From assembly GCF_000373625.1 (NCBI RefSeq), contig NZ_KB891988.1:718053-782052 (forward strand): a stretch of DNA of 64,000 nucleotides. The letters are read 5' to 3'. This DNA comes from Streptomyces sp. LaPpAH-108 (GTDB lineage: Bacteria; Actinomycetota; Actinomycetes; Streptomycetales; Streptomycetaceae). The translations under genes and the position numbers were made by a program. Position 1 is the stretch's first letter; each line of letters begins with the position of its first letter. The notes beneath the pieces are model-generated. The model was not told where the DNA came from. It saw nothing but the letters and a program-made list of their open reading frames with translations, and ran no database searches. Shown piece by piece: positions 34,227 to 41,529 of the stretch.

Positions 34227-35255
34227 ATGCGCGTCGGAGTACTGACCGGTGGCGGCGACTGCCCGGGTCTCAACGCCGTCATCCGAGGCATCGTCCGCAA
34301 GGGCGTGCAGGTGTACGGGTACGACTTCACCGGCTTCAAGGACGGCTGGCGCGGCCCGCTGGAGGGCCGCACCGTCCCCCTGGACATCCCCGCCGTGCGC
34401 GGCATCCTGCCCCGGGGCGGCACCATCCTCGGCTCCTCGCGGACCAACCCGCTCAAGGAGGACGACGGGGTGCGCCGGGTCAAGGAACATCTGCGCGAGG
34501 AAGGCGTGGACGCCCTGATCGCGATCGGCGGCGAGGACACCCTCGGGGTCGCCGCCGAGCTGTACGAGCAGCACGGGGTGCCCTGCGTCGGGGTGCCCAA
34601 GACCATCGACAACGACCTCTCCGGCACCGACTACACCTTCGGCTTCGACACGGCCGTCAACATCGCCACCGAGGCCATCGACCGGCTGCACACCACCGCC
34701 GAGTCCCATATGCGGGTCCTGGTCTGCGAGGTCATGGGGCGGCACGCGGGCTGGATCGCCCTGCACTCCGGGCTCGCCGGGGGCGCGAACGTCATCCTCA
34801 TCCCCGAGCGGCGCTTCGACGTGGACCAGGTGTGCGGCTGGATCACCTCCCGCTTCGAGGCGTCGTACGCCCCCATCGTCGTCATCGCCGAGGGCGCGAT
34901 GCCGCAGGACGGGGACGTGGTGCTCAAGGACGAGTCCCTGGACTCCTTCGGGCACGTCCGGCTCTCCGGGGTCGGGGAGTGGCTGGCCAAGCAGATCGAG
35001 AAGCGCACCGGCAAGGAGGCCCGCACCACCGTGCTCGGGCACATCCAGCGCGGGGGCACCCCGAGCGCCTTCGACCGCTGGCTGGCCACCCGCTTCGGGC
35101 TGCACGCCGTCGACTGCGTCCACGAGGGCGACTTCGGGGTGATGGTCGCCCTCCAGGGCACCGACATCGTGCGCGTCCCGATCGCGGAGGCCACGGCCAC
35201 GCTGAAGACGGTCACACCGGAGCTGTACGAGGAGGCCGGGGTGTTCTTCGGCTGA
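34227..35255 (+). CDS. pfkA: 6-phosphofructokinase, PPi-type active-site signature
   Basis: Phosphorylates fructose 6-phosphate in glycolysis. The 342-residue protein starts GVLTGGGDCPGLN and has the catalytic PKTIDND. At the two positions that separate ATP from pyrophosphate enzymes it reads Asp104 (in GGEDT) and Lys125 (in VPKTIDND, equivalent to E. coli 124). ATP enzymes have Gly at both; Asp plus Lys is the pattern of PPi-dependent PFKs such as that of Amycolatopsis. Phosphoryl donor is therefore uncertain, despite the usual annotation as ATP-PFK. The ATG follows GAAGGGA. Streptomyces carry up to three pfk genes, so one could have changed donor. Confidence 0.9.
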   Translation: MRVGVLTGGGDCPGLNAVIRGIVRKGVQVYGYDFTGFKDGWRGPLEGRTVPLDIPAVRGILPRGGTILGSSRTNPLKEDDGVRRVKEHLREEGVDALIAIGGEDTLGVAAELYEQHGVPCVGVPKTIDNDLSGTDYTFGFDTAVNIATEAIDRLHTTAESHMRVLVCEVMGRHAGWIALHSGLAGGANVILIPERRFDVDQVCGWITSRFEASYAPIVVIAEGAMPQDGDVVLKDESLDSFGHVRLSGVGEWLAKQIEKRTGKEARTTVLGHIQRGGTPSAFDRWLATRFGLHAVDCVHEGDFGVMVALQGTDIVRVPIAEATATLKTVTPELYEEAGVFFG

Positions 35256-35269
35256 CGGGTTTGGCGCGG

Positions 35270-37144
35270 CTACGCGGTCGCCGTCCGGGGCCGCAGCACC
35301 AGGTCCCGGACCAGCGCCGCCCCGTTCAGGGTCAGCACCGACTCGGGGTGGAACTGCACCGAGACGAACCGGTCCGCGCGCAGCGCGTGCACCTCGCCGT
35401 CCGCCGTCCGGCTCACCTCCACGCCGTGCGCGGCCAGCTCGGCGGCGGCCTCGTCGTCGCAGCGCGCCACGAAGCTGTTGTAGAAGCCGACCGTCTCCGG
35501 GCGCCCGAAGAAGTCGATCGTGGTCTGCGCGCCCTGGTACGGCACCTTCTTGCGGACGATCTCCAGGCCCAGCTCGGCCGCGATCAGCTCGTGGCCCAGA
35601 CACACCCCGAACACCCCGTGCGCATGCGCGCTCAGGGCCGCCGCCGTCAGCTCCCGCAGCACCCGCATCTTCGGGTCCGCCGGATCGCCGGGGTCGCCCG
35701 GGCCCGGACCCAGCACCAGCGGGCCCTCGTGCGCCAGCGCGGTCTCGCGCAGCCCCGGCTCGTCGTAGCGGCGCACGGTCACCTCCAGGCCCGCCGAGCG
35801 CAGCACGTGCGCCAGCATCGAGGTGAAGGTGTCCTCGCCGTCGATCACCAGCGCGTGCGCGCCGACCGGAGCGGCGGGCTCCCGCATCCGCAGCCAGAAC
35901 GGCGCCAGCGCCGCGCGCCGTCCGTCCAGCGCGGCCCGCACCCGGGGATCCTCCGCCAGCCGGGGCAGCGCCCGCTCGGTGCGCGGCCGGGCCGGGCGCA
36001 CCCCGAGCGCGGCCAGCACGCCCGCCGCCTTCGCATGGGTCTCGGCCACCTCGCCCGCCGGATCCGAGCCGCGCACCAGGGTCGCCCCGACCGGCACGCT
36101 CAGCCGCCCGTCGGCGGCGATGTCGGCGGTGCGGATCAGGATGGGGGAGTCCAGCGTGCGCGCGCCCCCGGAGTCCCGGCCCAGCAGGGCGAGGGCCCCC
36201 GCGTAGTAGCCGCGCCCGGTCGGCTCGTACCGCTCGATCACCCGGCACGCGTTCTGCACAGGCGACCCGGTGACCGTCGCCGCGAACATGGTCTCCCGCA
36301 GCACGTCCCGCACATCCAGCGAGGTCTTGCCGCGCAGCTCGTACTCGGTGTGCGCGAGGTGCGCCATCTCCTTGAGCCGGGGCCCGATCACGACCCCGCC
36401 CCGGTCGCCGACGGTGCACATCATCTTCAGCTCCTCGTCGACCACCATGGACAGCTCTTCGGTCTCCTTGGCGTCGGCGAGGAAGTCCAGCAGCCGCTCC
36501 GGCGTCGGCCCCTCGGCCGGATAGCGGTACGTCCCGCTGATCGGGTTCATCACCACCGTGCCCCCCGACATCCGCACATGGACCTCGGGACTGGCCCCGA
36601 CCAGCGTCCGGTCCCCGGTGAACACCACGAACGTCCAGTACGCGCCCCGCTCACCCGCCAGCAGCCGCCGGAACAGCGCGAGGGCATCCGTCCGCGAGAA
36701 GCCCGGGATCTCGCCCTGGTAGGTCCGCCGGATCACGAAGTTGGCGCCCTCGCCGCGCCCGATCTCCTCGCGCAGCACCCGCCCGACGATCTCCGCGTAC
36801 TCCTCGTCGGCCACGTCGAAGCCGCCGCCTTCCACCCGCACCTCGTGGTCCGGCAGGGTGTCCAGCGCCCGCGCGAGCGGGACCTCGTACGACTCCTCGG
36901 GGGTCAGCACAAGGAGCGGGGTGCCGTCGTCGCGCACGTCGAAGCCGCGCTCGCGGATCTGGCGGAACGGGATCAGCGCCAGCCCCTCGTCGGGCAGGTC
37001 GGCCAGGCGCTCGCGGGCGGTGACCGGGCCGAGCAGCACCTCCACCGCGGGCTCCTCGCGGCCCGGGGTGCGGCGGTGCAGCAGGGCGAAGGGGCGCGGA
37101 TCGTCGGCGAGAAGGGAGAGATCGGTGGGGTCGGTCGGGTTCAT
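35270..37144 (-). CDS. trpE: Anthranilate synthase, fused TrpE-TrpG
   Basis: Makes anthranilate from chorismate and glutamine, the branch point to tryptophan. The 624 residues join the chorismate-binding domain (about 1-420, with MNPISGTYRYP, EELSMVVDEELKMMC and the GSPVQNACRVIERYE stretch) to a glutamine amidotransferase domain (about 435-624). The latter has the nucleophile in FGVCLGHELIA and the final His-Glu in VQFHPES. The glutamine-half start (VIDGEDTFTSML) is typical. Expression is controlled by the tryptophan leader peptide and attenuator just upstream. Feedback inhibition by tryptophan is expected from the family. Confidence 0.95.
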   Translation of the reverse strand: MNPTDPTDLSLLADDPRPFALLHRRTPGREEPAVEVLLGPVTARERLADLPDEGLALIPFRQIRERGFDVRDDGTPLLVLTPEESYEVPLARALDTLPDHEVRVEGGGFDVADEEYAEIVGRVLREEIGRGEGANFVIRRTYQGEIPGFSRTDALALFRRLLAGERGAYWTFVVFTGDRTLVGASPEVHVRMSGGTVVMNPISGTYRYPAEGPTPERLLDFLADAKETEELSMVVDEELKMMCTVGDRGGVVIGPRLKEMAHLAHTEYELRGKTSLDVRDVLRETMFAATVTGSPVQNACRVIERYEPTGRGYYAGALALLGRDSGGARTLDSPILIRTADIAADGRLSVPVGATLVRGSDPAGEVAETHAKAAGVLAALGVRPARPRTERALPRLAEDPRVRAALDGRRAALAPFWLRMREPAAPVGAHALVIDGEDTFTSMLAHVLRSAGLEVTVRRYDEPGLRETALAHEGPLVLGPGPGDPGDPADPKMRVLRELTAAALSAHAHGVFGVCLGHELIAAELGLEIVRKKVPYQGAQTTIDFFGRPETVGFYNSFVARCDDEAAAELAAHGVEVSRTADGEVHALRADRFVSVQFHPESVLTLNGAALVRDLVLRPRTATA

Positions 37145-37214
37145 GGAGTCCTCTTGCGTCGGTCCGGGGAGCGGGACGGCGGACGCCGGTCGAGGAGAGG
37201 ACTCCGGAAAACAC

Positions 37215-37241
37215 CGAAGGCCGCCCCTCGGGCGGCCTTCG
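37215..37241 (-). terminator. trp attenuator terminator
   Basis: The arms CGAAGGCCGCCC and GGGCGGCCTTCG form a perfect 12-base stem with a three-base loop. On the minus strand the stem is followed by GTGTTTT, a real T run. It stands 22 bases after the end of the WWW leader peptide and 70 bases before trpE, so it is the attenuator. Confidence 0.88.
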
Positions 37242-37262
37242 CGAAGTCTTGAGTACGCGCAG

Positions 37263-37319
37263 TCAGCGGGCCGCCGGAGAAGCGGTCCACCACCAGTTCT
37301 GGATCGTCGGCGCGAACAT
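37263..37319 (-). CDS. trpL: Tryptophan leader peptide
   Basis: An 18-residue peptide, MFAPTIQNWWWTASPAAR, with three consecutive Trp codons. It resembles the leader known before trpE in other streptomycetes. Stalling of the ribosome at the Trp codons when tryptophan is scarce should prevent formation of the downstream terminator stem (37215-37241) and allow trpEG transcription. It is too short for ordinary gene finding. The start ATG is at 37317-37319 on the complementary strand. No obvious ribosome site precedes it. Confidence 0.9.
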   Translation of the reverse strand: MFAPTIQNWWWTASPAAR

Positions 37320-37424
37320 GGAAAAGACCCTACCGTACCGGCGGCCCGTCCACGGGGCAGTCACTTCGTCTCACCTTTCGAGCCGGACCGGGAGCACGGG
37401 TGGCGACCCCGTAATGTTTACAGG

Positions 37425-38780
37425 GTGACCGTGAACGCTGATTCCCGAGCCGTCGCCGCCGAGGCGACCTGGCGAGACCTGCCCGCGGCGCAGCAGCCCG
37501 AATACCCGGATGCCGAGGCTCTGCGCGAAGTGATCGCGGAGCTGTCGGCCTATCCGCCCCTCGTCTTCGCGGGCGAGTGCGACCAGCTGCGTGCCCGTCT
37601 GGCGTCCGTCGCCAAGGGGGAGGCGTTCCTGCTCCAGGGCGGCGACTGCGCCGAGTCCTTCGAGGCCGTCGGCGCGGAGGACATCCGCGCCAAGGTCAAG
37701 ACGATCCTCCAGATGGGCGCCGTGCTGACCTACGCGGCCTCCGTGCCGGTGGTCAAGGTCGGCCGGATCGCGGGCCAGTACTCCAAGCCGCGCTCCAAGC
37801 CCACCGAGACCCGGGACGGCGTGACCCTCCCGGTCTACCGGGGCGACTCCGTCAACGGCTTCGACTTCACCGAGAAGAGCCGTATCCCGGACCCCGAGCG
37901 GCTGAAGCGGATGTACCACGCCTCCGCCTCCACGCTGAACCTGGTCCGCGCCTTCACCACCGGCGGCTACGCCGACCTGCGCCAGGTGCACGCCTGGAAC
38001 CAGGACTTCGTGAAGTCCTCCCCCTCCGGCCAGCGTTACGAGCAGCTGGCCCGGGAGATCGACAACGCGCTGAACTTCATGCGGGCCTGCGGCGCCGAGC
38101 CGGAGGAGTTCAAGACCGTCGAGTTCTACTCCTCGCACGAGGCGCTGCTCCTCGACTACGAGACGGCCCTGACCCGGGTCGACTCCCGCACCGGCAAGCT
38201 GTACGACGTCTCCGGGCACATGGTGTGGATCGGTGAGCGCACCCGGCAGATGGACGGCGCGCACATCGAGTTCGCCTCCAAGGTCCGCAACCCGATCGGC
38301 ATCAAGCTCGGTCCGACCACCACGGCCGAGGACGCGCTGCGCTACATCGACCGGCTCGACCCCGACCGGGAGCCGGGCCGGCTGACGTTCATCGTCCGCA
38401 TGGGCGCCGACAAGATCCGCGACCGGCTTCCCGAGCTGGTCGAGAAGGTCACGGCCTCCGGCGCGACGGTGGTCTGGGTGACCGACCCGATGCACGGCAA
38501 CACCTTCGAGGCGGCCTCCGGGCACAAGACCCGCCGCTTCGACGACGTGCTCGACGAGGTCAAGGGCTTCTTCGAGGTCCACAAGGGCCTGGGCACCCAC
38601 CCGGGCGGCATCCACGTGGAGCTGACCGGCGACGACGTCACCGAGTGCGTGGGCGGCGGCGACGAGATCTTCGTCGACGACCTCCACCAGCGCTACGAGA
38701 CGGCCTGCGACCCCCGGCTCAACCGCAGCCAGTCGCTGGACCTCGCCTTCCTCGTCGCGGAGATGTACCGCGACCAGTGA
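37425..38780 (+). CDS. aroH: 3-deoxy-7-phosphoheptulonate synthase, class II
   Basis: First enzyme of the shikimate pathway, condensing phosphoenolpyruvate and erythrose 4-phosphate. The 451-residue protein is a plant-type class II DAHP synthase: WRDLPAAQQPEYPD at the N-terminus, the metal/substrate motif GGDCAESFE, and the late HPGGIHVELTGDDVTEC. The GTG at 37425 was chosen because the product starts MTVNADS as in known homologues. No ribosome site is present. TAATGT lies eight bases upstream, so a leaderless transcript is likely. It is divergent from trpEG, linking entry and one exit of the aromatic pathway. Confidence 0.95.
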   Translation: MTVNADSRAVAAEATWRDLPAAQQPEYPDAEALREVIAELSAYPPLVFAGECDQLRARLASVAKGEAFLLQGGDCAESFEAVGAEDIRAKVKTILQMGAVLTYAASVPVVKVGRIAGQYSKPRSKPTETRDGVTLPVYRGDSVNGFDFTEKSRIPDPERLKRMYHASASTLNLVRAFTTGGYADLRQVHAWNQDFVKSSPSGQRYEQLAREIDNALNFMRACGAEPEEFKTVEFYSSHEALLLDYETALTRVDSRTGKLYDVSGHMVWIGERTRQMDGAHIEFASKVRNPIGIKLGPTTTAEDALRYIDRLDPDREPGRLTFIVRMGADKIRDRLPELVEKVTASGATVVWVTDPMHGNTFEAASGHKTRRFDDVLDEVKGFFEVHKGLGTHPGGIHVELTGDDVTECVGGGDEIFVDDLHQRYETACDPRLNRSQSLDLAFLVAEMYRDQ

Positions 38781-38804
38781 GGCCGAAGTGGCCTGAAGCA
38801 TGAA

Positions 38805-38838
38805 GTGGGGCGCGGATCACAGACGATCCGCGCCCCAC
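38805..38838 (+). terminator. Terminator after DAHP synthase
   Basis: A perfect 14-base inverted repeat GTGGGGCGCGGATC / GATCCGCGCCCCAC with a six-base loop, followed by GGCTTT. It is 24 bases past the stop codon. Confidence 0.88.
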
Positions 38839-38864
38839 GGCTTTCCCGACCCCCGACCGCTGGG

Positions 38865-38883
38865 TTAGGTTAGGTTTGCCTCA
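38865..38883 (+). promoter_or_regulatory. IdeR/DmdR1-type iron box
   Basis: The 19-base site starts TTAGGTTAGG and ends TTTGCCTCA. It matches the actinobacterial iron-box consensus (TWAGGTWAGSCTWACCTWA) at 16 of 19 positions, with the left half perfect. It is 50 bases before the GTG of the bacterioferritin-associated ferredoxin gene, where Fe-loaded DmdR1 would block transcription in iron-rich cells. Confidence 0.8.
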
Positions 38884-38932
38884 CCGAGATACGGGATGGC
38901 GCGATACGGCGTTCTCGTCGGAGGTGAACCGG

Positions 38933-39181
38933 GTGTACGTCTGCAGTTGCTTCGGCATCACCGAGCAGCAGGTCGCGCAGCACGCCCAGGACGGCGCCTG
39001 CACCCCGCGCCAGATCGCCTCCGCCTGCAAGGCGGGCACCGACTGCGGCGGCTGTGTCCGCCGCATCCAGGCCCTGCTCGGCCGGGGCGCCTGCCCGCGC
39101 CGCGAGCAGATCGCCCAGCGGCCCCCGGTCCTGGTCACCGCGACCGCCGCCGAGCCCCTGCCGCAGCGGCCCGCCGCCTGA
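38933..39181 (+). CDS. Bacterioferritin-associated ferredoxin (Bfd-like)
   Basis: An 82-residue [2Fe-2S] protein that passes electrons to bacterioferritin to release stored iron. The four-cysteine pattern is VCSC at the N-terminus (Cys4, Cys6) and CGGC in the middle (GTDCGGC), with an extra Cys in ASACKAG. The C-terminal 25 residues are a variable tail. The GTG at 38933 is six bases after GGAGGTG. An iron box precedes it, so it should be induced on iron starvation. It is convergent with bfr, ending 19 bases from it. Confidence 0.9.
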   Translation: MYVCSCFGITEQQVAQHAQDGACTPRQIASACKAGTDCGGCVRRIQALLGRGACPRREQIAQRPPVLVTATAAEPLPQRPAA

Positions 39182-39200
39182 CCGCCTGGCTGCTCGGCCC

Positions 39201-39719
39201 TCAGTGGGTGGAGAAGCCGCCCGTCCCCGGCCCCGACGAGTCCGGCTGGCTCTGCTCGATCGTGGTCGACAGATACAGTGCCTCGCCCAGCTTGTCGATC
39301 AGGTCCAGCTGGGTCTCCAGATAGTCGATGTGGTGCTCCTCGTCGGCCAGGATCGCCTCGAAGACGTTCGCCGAGGTGATGTCGCCCTTGGCGCGCATGA
39401 TCTCCACGCCCCGGCGCAGCCGCTCGATGGCCTCGATCTCGATCTGCCGGTCGGCCTGGAACATCTCCGTCGCGGTCTGCCCGACCGAGACATGGAAGAG
39501 CCGCTGGTAGTTGGGCAGGCCGTCAAGGAGCAGGATGCGGTCGGTCAGGACCTCCGCGTGCCGCATCTCGTCGAAGGACTCGGCCCGGGTGTACTGGGCG
39601 AGCTTCGTCCACCCCTTGTGGTCCTGGAGCTTGGCGTGCAGGAAGTACTGGTTGATCGCGGTGAGCTCGGCGGTGAGCTGTTCGTTGAGCAGCTCGATGA
39701 CCTCGGGGTCGCCTTGCAT
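39201..39719 (-). CDS. bfr: Bacterioferritin
   Basis: A 172-residue heme-containing ferritin that stores iron as a 24-mer. The ferroxidase ligands are in place: Glu in LNEQLTAELTAINQY, Glu-x-x-His in DEMRHAE, Glu in IEIEAIERL and Glu-x-x-His in ADEEHHI. The inter-subunit heme Met is expected at about 52, but the residues near there are AESFDEMRH, so Met52 is plausible. The C-terminal tail after about 160 (Ser/Gly-rich) is longer than in E. coli. A clear AAGGAG lies upstream. No iron box is obvious in front of it. Confidence 0.95.
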   Translation of the reverse strand: MQGDPEVIELLNEQLTAELTAINQYFLHAKLQDHKGWTKLAQYTRAESFDEMRHAEVLTDRILLLDGLPNYQRLFHVSVGQTATEMFQADRQIEIEAIERLRRGVEIMRAKGDITSANVFEAILADEEHHIDYLETQLDLIDKLGEALYLSTTIEQSQPDSSGPGTGGFSTH

Positions 39720-39872
39720 CGGGATGGACTCCTTCCGGGCAATCCTTGCTGATGGTGCCGCATGATTTCACCGGTGCCCGAAGTCGTCCAGTAAGTGCAT
39801 ACTTAGTGAGTTATGTCCGCATTGGCGTGATGCCGGTCGGATGCACCCTCTCCGGTCTGTCAGGATGGAGGC

Positions 39873-40505
39873 ATGGGTCATCCGGTGGAACGTGCGTCCG
39901 GAGCACGCGCAGAGGCAGAACTTCCGCCGGGGCAGCGGCTCCAGCGCGGCTGGCCCGTCACCCACTACGGCCCGGTGCCGAAGTTCCGTCCCGAGCGCTG
40001 GGACTTCCAGGTCTTCGGCACCACCGCCGACGGCGGCAAACACGCCTGGTCCCACGAGGAGTTCACGGCCCTGCCGTACGCCACGGTCGTGGCCGACCTG
40101 CACTGCGTCACCAAGTTCAGCATGCTGGGCGCCGAATGGGGCGGGGTGCCCGCCCGCGCGGTCCTCGATCTGGCGCCGCCCGCACCCGGGGTCACCCATG
40201 TGATGGTCTGGGCGGAGTACGGCTTCAGCGCCAATCTGCGCCTGGAGGACTTCGCCTCGGACCACACGGTCTTCGCCACCCACAAGGACGGCGAACTCCT
40301 CACCGCCGAGCACGGCTTCCCGGCCCGCCTGGTCGTCCCGCACCTGTACGCCTGGAAGGGCCCCAAGTGGGTGCGCGGGGTGGAGTACATGACCGCCGAC
40401 CGGCGCGGCTTCTGGGAGCAGCGCGGCTACCACAACATCGGCGACCCGTGGCGCGAGCAGCGCTACTCCTACCAGGAGCAGCCGGGGGACGGCCCCGAAC
40501 TCTGA
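39873..40505 (+). CDS. Sulfite-oxidase-like molybdopterin domain protein
   Basis: A 210-residue soluble protein with only the molybdopterin-binding core of the sulfite oxidase family. The Mo-coordinating Cys is in DLHCVTKFS near residue 78. Other family marks are PVTHYGPVPKF, the WGGVPARAVL loop and the late VPHLYAWKGPKWV. There is no dimerisation or heme domain and no Tat signal, so it is a minimal YedY-like cytoplasmic relative. Electron partner and substrate are unknown. GGATGGAGG lies before the ATG. Confidence 0.87.
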   Translation: MGHPVERASGARAEAELPPGQRLQRGWPVTHYGPVPKFRPERWDFQVFGTTADGGKHAWSHEEFTALPYATVVADLHCVTKFSMLGAEWGGVPARAVLDLAPPAPGVTHVMVWAEYGFSANLRLEDFASDHTVFATHKDGELLTAEHGFPARLVVPHLYAWKGPKWVRGVEYMTADRRGFWEQRGYHNIGDPWREQRYSYQEQPGDGPEL

Positions 40506-40532
40506 GCCGCGCCCCCTGAGCGGCGGCGGACC

Positions 40533-41435
40533 TCAGCCGTCGCGCAGCCGCTTGAGCCGGGCCACGTCCGCCGCGTGGCCCTCCTTGCCGCCCGGGGTCT
40601 CGATGACCAGCGGCACGCCCGCCGTCGCGGGGTGGTTCAGCAGGACGCGGAACGGCTCCTCGCCGATGTGCCCGGCGCCGATGTTCTCGTGCCGGTCCTT
40701 GTGCGCGCCCGCCACGTCCTTGGAGTCGTTGGCGTGGATCAGCTTCAGCCGCCCCTCGCCCACGGTCTCCACCAGCAGATCCAGCGTCTGCCGCATCCCG
40801 TCGGGCCCGGTCAGATCGTGCCCGGCGGCGAAGATGTGACAGGTGTCCAGGCAGACACCGAGCTTCGGATGGGCGTCAAGCGCCTCGAAGTACGGCCCGA
40901 AGTCCCAGGTGCGCGAGCACAGCGAGGCACCCTGCCCGGCCGTCGACTCCAGGAGCAGGAACGGGTCGTCGTCGTGGGTCAGCTCGTCCAGGAGCGGCAG
41001 CATCTGCTCCCGCACCTGCTTGAGCGCCACCTCACGGGCCCGGCCGCCGGTCGCGCTGCCGGTGTGCACCACGACCCCGAGCGCGCCGATCTCCCGGCCG
41101 CGCCGCAGCGAGTGCCGCAGCGACTCCACGGACTTCTCGACGGTGGCCTCGGTGTGCGAGCCGAAGTTGATCAGATACGGCGCGTGGACGTACGCCGGGA
41201 CCGACTCCTCCGCGCACGCCTGCCGGAACGCCTCGTCCTGCTTCGGGTTCCCGGCGGGCGTGGCCCAGCCGCGCGGATTGGCGACGAAGACCTGCACGGT
41301 CTCCGCCTCCAGCTCACGGGCGTAGGAGAGGCCGGTCGTGTGCAGCCCGCCGGCCACCGGCACATGGCCGCCGACGGGGTTGCGCAGCGCGCCGGTGAGG
41401 GATGCGGTCTCGGGGGAGGGGGCCTGGCTCGTCAC
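40533..41435 (-). CDS. nfo: Endonuclease IV (apurinic/apyrimidinic)
   Basis: DNA repair enzyme that cuts at abasic sites and 3'-blocking lesions using three zinc ions. The 300 residues form a TIM barrel. Zinc ligands are found in VHAPYLIN, HTGSATGG, LLLESTAGQG (Glu), LDTCHIFAAGHD, and HANDSKDVAGAHKDRHENIG and HIGEEP near the C-terminus, with the final Glu in VIETPGG. Length and motif order are normal. The start ATG at 41435 follows GGGTGACG; the first 25 residues may be variable. It is convergent with the Mo-domain gene. Confidence 0.95.
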   Translation of the reverse strand: MTSQAPSPETASLTGALRNPVGGHVPVAGGLHTTGLSYARELEAETVQVFVANPRGWATPAGNPKQDEAFRQACAEESVPAYVHAPYLINFGSHTEATVEKSVESLRHSLRRGREIGALGVVVHTGSATGGRAREVALKQVREQMLPLLDELTHDDDPFLLLESTAGQGASLCSRTWDFGPYFEALDAHPKLGVCLDTCHIFAAGHDLTGPDGMRQTLDLLVETVGEGRLKLIHANDSKDVAGAHKDRHENIGAGHIGEEPFRVLLNHPATAGVPLVIETPGGKEGHAADVARLKRLRDG

Positions 41436-41529
41436 CCGTTCAGGGTGTCACGCCGGGCCCGGCCGCCGGACCGCCCAGGGCGGTGAGACCGGTCACCGGA
41501 AGGCACCGGTGACCGGACGGGGCCGCTGG

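Noticed and set aside
34169..37252. 1027-residue plus-strand frame across pfkA and trpEG
   Set aside because: Shadow of pfkA in another phase and of the antisense of trpEG; no recognisable domain.
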